Below are positions 36,451 to 46,062 of a DNA stretch of 64,000 nt, in pieces; position 1 is the first letter of the stretch; each line of letters begins with the position of its first letter. The position numbers were made by a program, and so were the translations under genes. The stretch covers positions 310,001-374,000 of the forward strand of contig NZ_BMUE01000004.1 of the NCBI RefSeq assembly GCF_014650035.1, read 5' to 3'. The notes beneath the pieces were generated by a model. It was not told where the DNA came from. It ran no database searches and worked only from the letters and a program-made list of their open reading frames with translations. This DNA is from Streptomyces lucensis JCM 4490 (GTDB taxonomy: Bacteria; Actinomycetota; Actinomycetes; Streptomycetales; Streptomycetaceae).

Positions 36451-36471
36451 GCCCGTCCGCCCGGGGCCGCG

Positions 36472-37332
36472 TCAGCCGGCGGGCGCACCGGCGGGTGGGG
36501 TGAGCGTGGCCGTCGCCAGCCAGCAGGCCGGGAGCGGCGCCACCGCGCGCCCGTGGCCGATCCCCGGGTCGTCACCGGAGTACACCTGTGCCTGCCAGCC
36601 GTGACCGCGCAGCCAGGACCGCAGGTCGTCGCGGGCGGAGAGCCAGGACGCGCCGTGCTCCTCGACGCCCTCCCGAACGGGTCGGCCCTCTTCGCTCAGC
36701 ATGGCCGCCTTCAGGTGCTCCACCAGGACACGGCTCCCCGGTGCGGACAGTTCGCTGAGACCGGCGAGGACGGCGTCCCCCGCCTCGTCGGTCAGGTACA
36801 TCAGGAGGCCCTCGACGAGCCAGACCGTGGGCCGCGACGGGTCGAAGCCGGCGGCCCGCAGCGCGGACCGCCAGTCCTCCCGCAGGTCGGCGGCGACCGC
36901 CCGGCGCTCGCAGGACAGCGGGAGGCCGGAGCGTTCGAGGAGTGCGTCCTTGAACTCCGTCATCTCCGGCAGGTCCACCTCGAACCAGCGTGTCCCGGAC
37001 GGCAGTTCGAGGCGTACGCCGCGCCCGTCCAGGCCCGCGGCCAGGGTGACGACCTGGCGGATTCCGCGCCGTACGGCGGCGAGCACCTCGTCGTCGAAGA
37101 ACCGCGTGCGCACGGCGAAATACGCCGGGAAGCCCCGCGCCGGGCCGTGGGTGCGCCGGATGACCTCGGCCATGCCGGCCAGTACGCGGTCCCCCGACAG
37201 CGCGGAGAGCATCTCGGCGGCGAGCGGGTCCCGGAACAGCGCGTCGTCGCGCTCGCTCTCCAGCTGCCGCATCCACGCGACGAACAGCGCGGTCTGCCCG
37301 ACACCGACGGAAGGTGTCCTCAACTCGACCAT
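36472..37332 (-). CDS. SAM-dependent methyltransferase (leucine carboxyl methyltransferase-like)
   Basis: 286 aa from ATG 37332, preceded by GAGGGG. The frame upstream to 37383 lacks a ribosome site. The pattern VVTLAAGLDGRGVRLELPSGTRWFEVDLPEM with VWLVEGLLMYL matches the TIGR00027/LCMT-like methyltransferases that are numerous in mycobacteria and Streptomyces. Their substrates are mostly unknown. It follows the convergent membrane gene by 21 bases and precedes the LytTR regulator in reverse order with 47 bases between. Confidence 0.85.
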   Translation of the reverse strand: MVELRTPSVGVGQTALFVAWMRQLESERDDALFRDPLAAEMLSALSGDRVLAGMAEVIRRTHGPARGFPAYFAVRTRFFDDEVLAAVRRGIRQVVTLAAGLDGRGVRLELPSGTRWFEVDLPEMTEFKDALLERSGLPLSCERRAVAADLREDWRSALRAAGFDPSRPTVWLVEGLLMYLTDEAGDAVLAGLSELSAPGSRVLVEHLKAAMLSEEGRPVREGVEEHGASWLSARDDLRSWLRGHGWQAQVYSGDDPGIGHGRAVAPLPACWLATATLTPPAGAPAG

Positions 37333-37379
37333 AAACCCCTCACCGGGACGATTCACATGGGATCGGGAGCATATGCGCA

Positions 37380-38183
37380 TCACGGCGCCGCCGCCGCGTG
37401 CCTCGCCAGCAGGTCACGCAGCTCCCTGGCGTTGCGCCGGCTGACGGCGAGGACGCGGTCCCCGATCCGGACGGTCAGGTTGCCGCCGTCCAGGCGGAGT
37501 TCCTCGATGCGGCCGAGGGCGACGAGCCGGCTGCGGTGGATGCGCACGAAGCCGCGTGCGCGCCACTGTTCCTCCAGGGCGGACAGCGGGATGCGCACCA
37601 GGTGGCTGGCGTCGCGGGTGTGCAGCCGGGCGTAGTCCCCGTGGGCCTCCACGTAGGTGATGTCGGCGACGGGCACGAACCGGGTCACCCCGCCCAGCTC
37701 CACCGGGACGTGGTCGCCGAAGGCCGGCGCGGGGCCGGGGCCGGCCGCCGCACGGGCGGCCGGGCGTGGGCCCTGACCGGCCCGGACCAGTTCGGCGACC
37801 CGCCGCACGGCCTCGGCGAACCGTTCCTCGCGCAGCGGCTTGAGCAGGTAGTCGACGGCCTTGAGGTCGAAGGCGCGGACCGCGAAGTCCTCGTGGGCGG
37901 TGACGAAGACGACCAGCGGCGGCGCGGCGGCGCCGCCCAGCAGCCGGGCCAGTTCGAGACCGCCCAGGCCGGGCATGTCGATGTCCAGGAAGACGACGTC
38001 GAAGCCGTCCGCGCCGCTCCGCGCCGCCGCGCTCAGCCGGCGCAGCGCCTCGGTGGCGGCCGACGCGGGCACCACGCTGCCGACCCGCGGGTCCTTGCCC
38101 AGGAGGTAGAGCAGTTCCTCGAGCGCGGGTTCCTCGTCGTCCACGGCCAGGACGCGCAGGGGGGCGTCGTCGATCGCGCTCAT
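37380..38183 (-). CDS. LytTR-family response regulator
   Basis: 267 aa from ATG 38183, behind GGAGGAGGA. The receiver domain has VLAVDDEEPAL, phosphoacceptor Asp 67 in FLDIDMPG and Lys in YLLKPLREERF. The C-terminal LytTR DNA-binding domain covers about 155-260 (ITYVEAHGDYARLHT, FVRIHRSRLVAL, VSRRNARELRDLL). These regulators usually sit beside a LytS-type histidine kinase, but none is in the window, so it is an orphan here. Its target may be nearby or distant. Confidence 0.9.
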   Translation of the reverse strand: MSAIDDAPLRVLAVDDEEPALEELLYLLGKDPRVGSVVPASAATEALRRLSAAARSGADGFDVVFLDIDMPGLGGLELARLLGGAAAPPLVVFVTAHEDFAVRAFDLKAVDYLLKPLREERFAEAVRRVAELVRAGQGPRPAARAAAGPGPAPAFGDHVPVELGGVTRFVPVADITYVEAHGDYARLHTRDASHLVRIPLSALEEQWRARGFVRIHRSRLVALGRIEELRLDGGNLTVRIGDRVLAVSRRNARELRDLLARHAAAAP

Positions 38184-38268
38184 GTCCGCGGCTCCTCCTC
38201 CGTCGCAGGATCTGCCCGTACACCGTAGGGGACGCGTGGACGCCGTCGGACGGGAGGACCAGCCGGTC

Positions 38269-40638
38269 TCATTCCGGCAGGACCAGACGTGCCGTCTCCC
38301 CCGGTCTCACCAGGACGTCCCGGTCCCGCAGGCGGACGTCGACCGGTGCGCGGCCCGGGGCCGGCACGGCGATCTCCAGCAGGCCGCTGCGCAGGCGCAG
38401 ATGGACGCCCCAGTTGCCGTGGTAGCGCAGGGAGAAACCGTAGGAGGAGAGTTCGGGCAGCGGGACCGGGTCGAGGTACAGGGCGCCGCCCCGGGTCGCG
38501 AGGCCGGTCAGTCCGCGCTGGACGAGGTCGAGCGTGCCGGCCATCGCGCCGAGGTGGATGCCCTCGCCGGTGGTGCCGCCCTGGAGGTCGGCGATGTCCC
38601 CGCGCAGCGCCTCCTGGACGAAGACCCAGGCGTCCGCCCGGCGGGCCCGGGTCAGGATCCAGCCGTGGACGAGGCCGCTGAGGGTGGAGCCGTGGCTGGT
38701 GCGGTGCAGGTAGTGGTCCACGGTCGCGGTCCACGTCCGCTCGTCGAGCCGGTGCCCCAACTGGGTGAACAGGTTGCGCAGTTCCGGCGGGGAGAAGAGG
38801 TAGCCGAGCATCAGCACGTCGGCCTGTTTGGACGCCTTGTAGCGGTTGACGGTGTCGCCCTCGGCCTCCAGGATGCGGTCCAGCCGGCGGATGTCCTCGT
38901 ACTGCCTGCGGTAGCCGGCCCAGTCCAGCTCGGCGAGGTCGCCGTAGCCCTCGAACTGGCTGACCACCCCGTCGTGGAAGGGGATGTGGAGGGCGTGCGA
39001 GACCTCCTCCCAGCGGGCCGGTTCGTCCTCCTCCAGCCCGGCCTCCTCGGTGAGTTCGCGACGGCGCGGCTCGGGCAGGGCGCGCAGCAGTTCCAGGGTG
39101 CGGCCGAGCACCCAGGCGGCGGTGACGTTGGTGTAGGCGTTGTCGTCCAGGCCCGGCCGGAGCGCGTCGGGGTAGGCGTCGTGGTACTCGTCGGGGCCGA
39201 CCACACCCCGGATGCGGTACCGGCCCAGATGGTCGTCCCAGCGAGCCGAGTCGGCCCAGAAGCGGGCGATGTGCAGCAGCATCTCGGCGCCCTCGCCGTG
39301 CAGGAAGTCGACGTCGCCGCTCGCCTCCCAGTACTGCCACACGTTGTAGGCGACCGCCGAGCCGACGTGGTGCTGGAGCCGGGAGTGGTCGGGCAGCCAG
39401 CGGCCGGAGCGGGGGTTGAGATGGAGCTGCTGGGTCTCCTCGCGGCCGTCGCTGCCGCTCTGCCAGGGGTACAGCGCGCCGCGCCGGCCGAGGTCGCGGG
39501 CCGCCTGGCAGGCGGCGCCCAGGCGGCGGTGGCGGTAGCGGAGCAGGGCGCGGGAGACCTCGGGGAGGTGGAGGTTGAGGTAGGGCAGGACGAAGAGTTC
39601 GTCCCAGAAGACGTGGCCGCGGTAGGCCTCGCCGTGCAGTCCGCGCGCGGGGACACCGACGTCGAGGTCGGCGGTGTGCGGGGAGAGGGTCTGCAGCACG
39701 TGGAACAGGTGCAGGCGCAGGATGCTGCCGGCCTCGCCGGGGACCTCCAGTGCGGTGCGCCGCCACAGCTGCTCCCAGGCGGCGGCGTGCACCTCGCGCA
39801 GCTCGTCGAAGCCGGGCGCGGCGCGGACCCGGTCGACGGCCGCGCGCAGCGGGTCGCCGATGGCGGGGTCGTGGGAGGTGTGCAGGGCGACGGTCTTGTC
39901 GACGGTCACGGTACGGCCGGGCGGCAGGAGGAGCCGCACGTGCTGGACGGCTCGGTGGGCCTCGTCGGCGTGGGTGACCGGCGCATCGGCGGTCAGCCGG
40001 CCGGCCAGGCCGAAGCCGATGTCGGAGGTACGGGTGCGGCAGCGCAGCCACACCGTGCCGGGCGCGGCGGTACCGGTGCGCACCTGGGTGAGGTGCCGGC
40101 CGTCCAGGTCCCGGTAGCGGGCCACCTGGGAGTTGGTGACGTTGCCGTCGAGCGCGGCCTCGGCCTCCAGGTCGACTGTGTGTCCCTGGACCGTGAACTC
40201 GGTGCGCAGGGCAGCGAGATGCGGGTCGGCCAGGTCGACGAGGCGCTGCTGCCGCACCAGGAGGGTGGCGTCGGCGCCGAGGGCGTAACGGGTACGGCGT
40301 TCCAGCAGGCCGGGGTCGAGGTGGAGCATCTGGTGGTGCTCGGTGACGGGGGCGGTGTCCGGGGTGAGCCAGTCCCCGCCGGCGGGGCGGAAGCGCAGCG
40401 GCAGCCAGTTGGGCAGGTTGACCATGTCCTCGTTCTCGACCCTGCGTCCGGCGACCTCGGAGGTGAGCCGGTTGTAGCAGCCGGCCGCGTACGTGCCGGG
40501 GTGGTGGACCTCGTCAGCGGTGCACTCCGGCAGTGCCCCCCGGGTGGCGAAGTAGCCGTTGCCGAGGGTGCACAGGGACTCCCGCAGGCTCTCCTCCTCG
40601 GGCCGGTAGCCGTCGTACTCCCAGGTCGGTCCCGTCAC
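38269..40638 (-). CDS. Glycoside hydrolase family 65 phosphorylase (trehalose/kojibiose/maltose type)
   Basis: 789 aa from GTG 40638, five bases after GAGGGG. The N-terminal beta-sandwich starts EYDGYRPEEESLRESLCTLGNGYFATRGA. The catalytic barrel has GHVFWDELFVLPYLNLHLPEV and GVVGPDEYHDAYPD, in which the Glu of PDEYH is the general acid. It also has VNRYKASKQADVLMLGYLF and a phosphate-site stretch HRTSHGSTLS. GH65 enzymes phosphorolyse alpha-linked glucose disaccharides to beta-glucose 1-phosphate. Which disaccharide cannot be told from motifs. The start lies 3 bases after the molybdenum-subunit stop, so it is the distal gene of the aldehyde oxidoreductase operon. Confidence 0.88.
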   Translation of the reverse strand: MTGPTWEYDGYRPEEESLRESLCTLGNGYFATRGALPECTADEVHHPGTYAAGCYNRLTSEVAGRRVENEDMVNLPNWLPLRFRPAGGDWLTPDTAPVTEHHQMLHLDPGLLERRTRYALGADATLLVRQQRLVDLADPHLAALRTEFTVQGHTVDLEAEAALDGNVTNSQVARYRDLDGRHLTQVRTGTAAPGTVWLRCRTRTSDIGFGLAGRLTADAPVTHADEAHRAVQHVRLLLPPGRTVTVDKTVALHTSHDPAIGDPLRAAVDRVRAAPGFDELREVHAAAWEQLWRRTALEVPGEAGSILRLHLFHVLQTLSPHTADLDVGVPARGLHGEAYRGHVFWDELFVLPYLNLHLPEVSRALLRYRHRRLGAACQAARDLGRRGALYPWQSGSDGREETQQLHLNPRSGRWLPDHSRLQHHVGSAVAYNVWQYWEASGDVDFLHGEGAEMLLHIARFWADSARWDDHLGRYRIRGVVGPDEYHDAYPDALRPGLDDNAYTNVTAAWVLGRTLELLRALPEPRRRELTEEAGLEEDEPARWEEVSHALHIPFHDGVVSQFEGYGDLAELDWAGYRRQYEDIRRLDRILEAEGDTVNRYKASKQADVLMLGYLFSPPELRNLFTQLGHRLDERTWTATVDHYLHRTSHGSTLSGLVHGWILTRARRADAWVFVQEALRGDIADLQGGTTGEGIHLGAMAGTLDLVQRGLTGLATRGGALYLDPVPLPELSSYGFSLRYHGNWGVHLRLRSGLLEIAVPAPGRAPVDVRLRDRDVLVRPGETARLVLPE

Positions 40639-40640
40639 CG

Positions 40641-42737
40641 TCACCCCTCGGACAGCAGGGCCGTGAGAACGCGGTCGGGGGTGAGGGGCAGTTCGCGGAA
40701 GCGGATACCGGTGGCGTGGTGGACCGCGTTGCCGACCGCGGCGGCGGTCCCGACGATGCCGATCTCGCCGATGCCCTTGCTGCCCATGGGGTTGAGGTGG
40801 GGGTCGTCCTCGTCGAGCCAGTCGGCCTCGATGTCGGGGACGTCGGCGTGGGCGGGCACGTGGTAGGCGGCGAGGTCCGGCTCGGCGAAGTCGCCGAACA
40901 CGGCGTCCAGGGTGCTGTGTTCGGTGAGGGCCATGCCGAGGCCCATGGTCATGGCGCCGGTGAACTGGGAGCGTGCGGTACGGGCGTTGAGGATGTGCCC
41001 GGCGGCGAAGACGCCGAGCAGCCGGCGCACGCGCGTCTCGCCGGTGACGGTGTCGACGGCGACCTCGGCGAACTGGGCGCCGAACGCGTGCCGCGCGTAG
41101 GGGCTGTCGGCGTCGGCCTTGCCGGCGGTGTCGGCGCGGACCTCGATCCCCTCGACGGGCAGCGGCCCGGTGTGCCCGGCCAGCCGGCACGCCAGCTCGG
41201 CGCACGCCTCGTGCACGGCCCAGCCCCAGGAGGCGGTGCCCATGGAACCGCCGGCCAGCGGGGCCGGGGGCAGGTCGCTGCGGCCGACCTCGGTGCGCAC
41301 CCGGTCCAGCGGCACGCCGAGGGCGTCGGCGGCCACCTGGGCGAGGACGGTGCGCGCCCCGGTGCCGATGTCGGCGGCGTTGATCCGGACGGTGAAGGTG
41401 CCGTCGGGCAGGGCCTGCGCGGATGCCGTGGACGGGGCGACCTGGACGGGGTAGGTGGCGGCGGCCACACCGGTGCCGAGGAGGAAGGGGCCCTCGCGCC
41501 GGGCGCCGGGGCGTGGGTCGCGCTCCGCCCAGCCGAAGCGGCGGGCGCCCTCGCGCAGGCACTCCGCCAGGTGCCGGCTGCTGAACGGCTTGCCACTGGC
41601 CGGCTCGCGGTCCGGTTCGTTGCGGATGCGCAGCTCCACCGGGTCGGTGCCGAGCACGCCGGCGAGCTCGTCCACGGCCGACTCCAGGGCGTACATGCCG
41701 GGAGCCTCCCCGGGGGCCCGCATCCAGGAGGGGCTGGGCACGTCCAACGGCAGCACCCGGTGGGCGCTGCGCAGGGCGGGGGTGGCGTACATGACGCGGG
41801 AGGGGACCGCGGCGTACTCCACGAACTCCTTGACGCGGGAGGTGTGGGTGGTCACCTCGTGCAGCAGCGCGGTGAGCCGGCCGTCCGGGTCCGCGCCGAG
41901 ACGCAGCCGCTGCACGGTGGGTGCGCGGTGGCCGACGACGTCGGGCAGGTACCGGCGGGGAAGGGCGAGGGTGACGGGGCGGCCGGTGTGCCGGGCGGCC
42001 ATCGCGGCGAGGACGACGTCCGGGCGCGGGGTGCCCTTCGAGCCGAAGCCGCCGCCGACGTGCTCGGCGACGACCGTGATCCCTTCCTCGTCCAGCCCGA
42101 ACAGCTGGGCGAGGACGGACCGGACGGCCGTACCGCCCTGGCTGGAGGTGTACACGGTGAGCCGGTCCCCGTCCCAGTGGGCGGTGCTGGCGTGCGGCTC
42201 CATGGGGTGGTTGTGCAGCGGCGGCACCCGGTAGGTGACGTCGACGCGGACGCCGGCGGCGGCGTAGGCGGCCTCCGGGTCGCCCCGCTCGACGCGGCCG
42301 GCCTGGCCGCCCGCCTCGTCCGGCTCGTAGGCGTCCGGGTCGGCTTCGGTGAAGTCGGCGTGGTGGGGTTTGCGGTCGTAGGTGACGCGGACCGCGCGGG
42401 CGGCGGCGCGGGCCGTCTCCAGGGTCTCGGCGACGGCCAGGGCCACGCACCAGCCCCGGTGCGGCACGTCCGGGTCCTGGAGGACGGCGAGCGTGCCGTC
42501 CTCGGGTTCGGCGAGGCGGGGGGCGTCACCGGGGGTGAGGACGGCGAGGACGCCGGGCAGGGCGAGGGCGGCCGAGGTGTCGACGGCGGTGACCCGTCCG
42601 CGCGGCACGGCGGCGGGCACGGGCCAGGCGTGGGCGCGGCCGGGCAGGGTGTACTCGGCGGCGTAGCGGGCGGCGCCGGTGACTTTCTGCCGCCCTTCGC
42701 GCCGTTCGGCGGGAGCGCCCAGGTTGGTGCCGGTCAT
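40641..42737 (-). CDS. Molybdopterin-binding subunit of xanthine dehydrogenase-family oxidoreductase (PaoC-like)
   Basis: 698 aa from ATG 42737 behind AGGAGG. Typical blocks include VTGAARYAAEY near the start, LPRRYLPDVVGHRAPTVQ, GGGFGSKGTPRPD, MRAPGEAPGMYALE and the terminal KGIGEIGIVGTAAAVGNAVHHATG with the conserved active-site Glu. Together with the FAD and iron-sulfur genes upstream it makes a three-subunit molybdenum hydroxylase. The set resembles the E. coli aldehyde oxidoreductase PaoABC (YagTSR). No dedicated maturation gene (PaoD/XdhC type) is in the window. Confidence 0.9.
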   Translation of the reverse strand: MTGTNLGAPAERREGRQKVTGAARYAAEYTLPGRAHAWPVPAAVPRGRVTAVDTSAALALPGVLAVLTPGDAPRLAEPEDGTLAVLQDPDVPHRGWCVALAVAETLETARAAARAVRVTYDRKPHHADFTEADPDAYEPDEAGGQAGRVERGDPEAAYAAAGVRVDVTYRVPPLHNHPMEPHASTAHWDGDRLTVYTSSQGGTAVRSVLAQLFGLDEEGITVVAEHVGGGFGSKGTPRPDVVLAAMAARHTGRPVTLALPRRYLPDVVGHRAPTVQRLRLGADPDGRLTALLHEVTTHTSRVKEFVEYAAVPSRVMYATPALRSAHRVLPLDVPSPSWMRAPGEAPGMYALESAVDELAGVLGTDPVELRIRNEPDREPASGKPFSSRHLAECLREGARRFGWAERDPRPGARREGPFLLGTGVAAATYPVQVAPSTASAQALPDGTFTVRINAADIGTGARTVLAQVAADALGVPLDRVRTEVGRSDLPPAPLAGGSMGTASWGWAVHEACAELACRLAGHTGPLPVEGIEVRADTAGKADADSPYARHAFGAQFAEVAVDTVTGETRVRRLLGVFAAGHILNARTARSQFTGAMTMGLGMALTEHSTLDAVFGDFAEPDLAAYHVPAHADVPDIEADWLDEDDPHLNPMGSKGIGEIGIVGTAAAVGNAVHHATGIRFRELPLTPDRVLTALLSEG

Positions 42738-42756
42738 GGGGTCCTCCTGTGGCGGC

Positions 42757-43751
<995 letters not shown>

Positions 43752-43755
<4 letters not shown>

Positions 43756-44291
43756 CGGATCACGTCCTCGACAGCCTCGACGATGCGCGGATAGGCGCCG
43801 CAGCGGCACAGGTTGCCGCTCATGCGCTCACGGATCTCCGGCCGGTCCAGGGGGACGGGCCGGCCGGAGGGTGTGGCGGGGTCGGTGACGTGGGAGGGGT
43901 GGCCGGCCGCTGCCTCGGTGAGCATGCCCACGGCGGAGCAGAGCTGCCCGGGGGTGCAGTATCCGCACTGGAGGGCGTCCCGGTCCAGGAAGGCCCGTTG
44001 CAGCGGGTGCGGTTCCTCGCCGTGGCCGCCGAGGCCCTCGACGGTGGTGACCTCGCTGCCGTCGAGGGTGACGGCGAGCAGCAGGCAGCTGTTGAGGCGG
44101 CGACCGTCGACCAGGACGGTGCAGGCGCCGCACTGGCCGTGGTCGCAGCCCTTCTTCGCCCCGGTCAGGTCCAGGTCCTCGCGCAGGAGGTCCAGCAGGA
44201 CGCGCCGGTGGTCGACGAGCAGGGTGTGCGGCTTGCCGTTCACGCGGAGGGTGACCTCGGAGTGGTGGCCGGGCCGGTTCGCACTGGTCAT
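43752..44291 (-). CDS. [2Fe-2S] subunit of xanthine dehydrogenase-family oxidoreductase (PaoA-like)
   Basis: 179 aa from ATG 44291. The plant-ferredoxin cluster motif is GCDHGQCGACTVLVDG, and the second cluster uses QCGYCTPGQ and GNLCRCGAYP. All eight expected cysteines are seen. E. coli PaoA has a Tat signal; none is present here, so the complex should be cytoplasmic. It is the first gene of the order paoA-paoB-paoC-GH65. Confidence 0.92.
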
Positions 44292-44364
44292 GGCACGGGG
44301 GACCTTCCGGACGGCGGGGCTTTCCGTGTACACCGCGTATCCAGGCCCGGGCGGCTCACACGTA

Positions 44365-45219
44365 TCAGCCGGCGGCGGCGCGGGCCATCCGGTCGGTGAC
44401 GTCCGCGGTGTCCCCGGCGGGCGGCGCCGTGACGTCGACGGCGGTCCCGTAGTCGGTGAAGCGCAGCACGGTCGTGCTCGTCACGGTGGTGTCCTCCTTG
44501 CCCGGTGTCCGCTGCTTGAGCGGGCGCAGGGCGAGCCGGACGCTCTCCTGGCGCAGCCGGCCCCGCTCGTCCAGCCACAGGTCCACCGGGAGCGAGGACT
44601 TCCCGAGCTGGCGGCGCAGTTCCTGTTCCTGGCCCTTGTCCCCCCGGGAGAGGGCGGAGACGGGCACGGAGACGCGGTAGTGGGTGGTGCGGGTGCCGTC
44701 GACGGTCCGGGTGCCGAGCCGGGTGACGTCCCCGGAGCCGATGTGCTTGAGGTAGCGGACCGGTTCGGCGGGGTCGGTGACCTGGGACCGTCCGGCCGAT
44801 CCCTGGCGCGTCAGCCGGGCGAGGTCGATCTTCATCCAGGTCTTGCCGCCCGGGACGGATCCGCCCCGCCCGCCGGACGGCTTCTGGTACACGACGCCGT
44901 CGACGACGCGCTGCTCGACGGTGGTGCCCTGGGAGGTGAGCGTGACGCGGCTGGTGCCGTCCCTCAGATCGGCCACGCCGCCGCCGTGCGCGGTGAGCGC
45001 CTGTCCCTCGGCGACGACCCTGGTGGTGACGGTCATCCGCGCGGTGTCCGCGGCCACCGTCTTGCGGTAGGCGTCCTGGACGGCCCGGACGGGCGGGGTC
45101 GCGCCCGGACGTGCTCGCGTGTCGCCGCCCTTCCCGGTGCCGTCCTCGCCGCCGCAGCCGGTCAGCCCGGCGGCCAGGGCGAGTACGGCGACGGCACGTG
45201 CGACGTGGGCTTTGGTCAC
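44365..45219 (-). CDS. LppX/LprG-like lipoprotein
   Basis: 284 aa from GTG 45219, eight bases after AGGAG. The signal peptide ends in lipobox LTGC (Cys 22). The mature domain has the alternating pattern of the LolA/LppX fold: VQDAYRKTVAADTARMTVTT, then strands around VTLTSQGTTVEQRVVDGVVYQK, and LPVDLWLDERGRLRQESVRL. Such proteins bind lipids or act on the outer face of the membrane. A Gly/Lys linker of about 20 residues follows the lipobox. It is divergent from the next lipoprotein, with a 272-base shared upstream region that holds no gene. Confidence 0.75.
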   Translation of the reverse strand: MTKAHVARAVAVLALAAGLTGCGGEDGTGKGGDTRARPGATPPVRAVQDAYRKTVAADTARMTVTTRVVAEGQALTAHGGGVADLRDGTSRVTLTSQGTTVEQRVVDGVVYQKPSGGRGGSVPGGKTWMKIDLARLTRQGSAGRSQVTDPAEPVRYLKHIGSGDVTRLGTRTVDGTRTTHYRVSVPVSALSRGDKGQEQELRRQLGKSSLPVDLWLDERGRLRQESVRLALRPLKQRTPGKEDTTVTSTTVLRFTDYGTAVDVTAPPAGDTADVTDRMARAAAG

Positions 45220-45491
45220 GATGGGCTCTCCTGACAAGTGGGTTGCTCCTGCGGCTACTTGACCTGATCCCGGTTTCCCCGCCGGTTGCCGCTCACGCCC
45301 GCCGCCGTCACGGGGCCGCTTCCGCCGCCGTGGTCGCGTGCCGCACCCGGCGGCCGTGCCCCGGGCGGCCGTGCGACGGGGCCGTTCGGGTGGCTGTGCC
45401 GCTCCGGTGCCTCACCCCGTGTGCGCGACCCGGCCGTCTTCCCTTCACTGAGGAGGTGACGGATGGTTCCGGGGTTCACGGGAGGCATGGC

Positions 45492-46010
45492 ATGGCAAGG
45501 CACTGGACACGGGGTGCGGCGGGCGCGGTGCTGGCCCTGGCCGGCGTGGTCGCGGCGGCCGGCTGCTCGAACGACTCCGGCAGCCCCTCCGGCAATTCCA
45601 GCAAGGCGGCGTCGGCGGCCAGCAAGGCGGCCTCGGCGGCCTCCTCCGCGGCCTCCTCCCTCGCCTCCCAGGGCTCCGACGCGCTGGCCTCGGCCTCGGC
45701 GGAGGCGAAGCGCAAACTCGACGAGGCCAAGGGCGGGGTGCAGGCCAAGGACGACGTGACACTCGGCACCCCCGCCGTCGGAGGCGACGGCAAGGCCACG
45801 GCGAAGGTGACCGCCAAGAACACGGCGGACTCCGGCAAGTCCTTCGCCGTCCAGGTCAACTTCACGGACACGAGCGGGAACCTGCTGGACGTCGTCGTGG
45901 TGAACATCAAGGACGTGGCCGCCGGCGCCTCCGGGGAGGGCACCGCCACCAGCCACCGCAAGCTGACCGGCCAGGTGAGGACGGCCGTCGGCACCGCCTT
46001 GCGCTACTGA
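45492..46010 (+). CDS. Lipoprotein with Ala/Ser/Lys helix and C-terminal Ig-like FxLYD domain
   Basis: 172 aa from ATG 45492, six bases after GGAGG. The lipobox is AAGC (Cys 25). Residues 35-80 are a low-complexity Ser/Ala/Lys helix with repeats of SKAASAAS. The C-terminal 85 residues (KATAKVTAKNTADSGKSFAV, LLDVVVVNIKDVAAGASG) form a small beta-sandwich of the FxLYD type. The layout suggests a surface protein with a stalk and a binding head. Partner or ligand is unknown. Confidence 0.72.
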   Translation: MARHWTRGAAGAVLALAGVVAAAGCSNDSGSPSGNSSKAASAASKAASAASSAASSLASQGSDALASASAEAKRKLDEAKGGVQAKDDVTLGTPAVGGDGKATAKVTAKNTADSGKSFAVQVNFTDTSGNLLDVVVVNIKDVAAGASGEGTATSHRKLTGQVRTAVGTALRY

Positions 46011-46020
46011 CCGTCCCGCG

Positions 46021-46055
46021 CCGCGGGCCGGGGCCGGACCGGCCCCGGTCCGCGG
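46021..46055. terminator. Bidirectional terminator between two convergent genes
   Basis: Two 17-base arms (46021-46037 and 46039-46055) are complementary except for one position. They lie exactly between the stop of the FxLYD lipoprotein and the stop of the convergent ABC exporter gene. Location and stem strength support a shared terminator. Confidence 0.75.
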
Positions 46056-46062
46056 GCGCCGG

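Noticed and set aside
38269..42450. Minus-strand open frame of 1393 codons
   Set aside because: Only its end (38269-40638, GH65) is real. The upstream part is a shadow of the molybdenum-subunit gene in another frame, rich in Arg/Gly/Pro without motifs.
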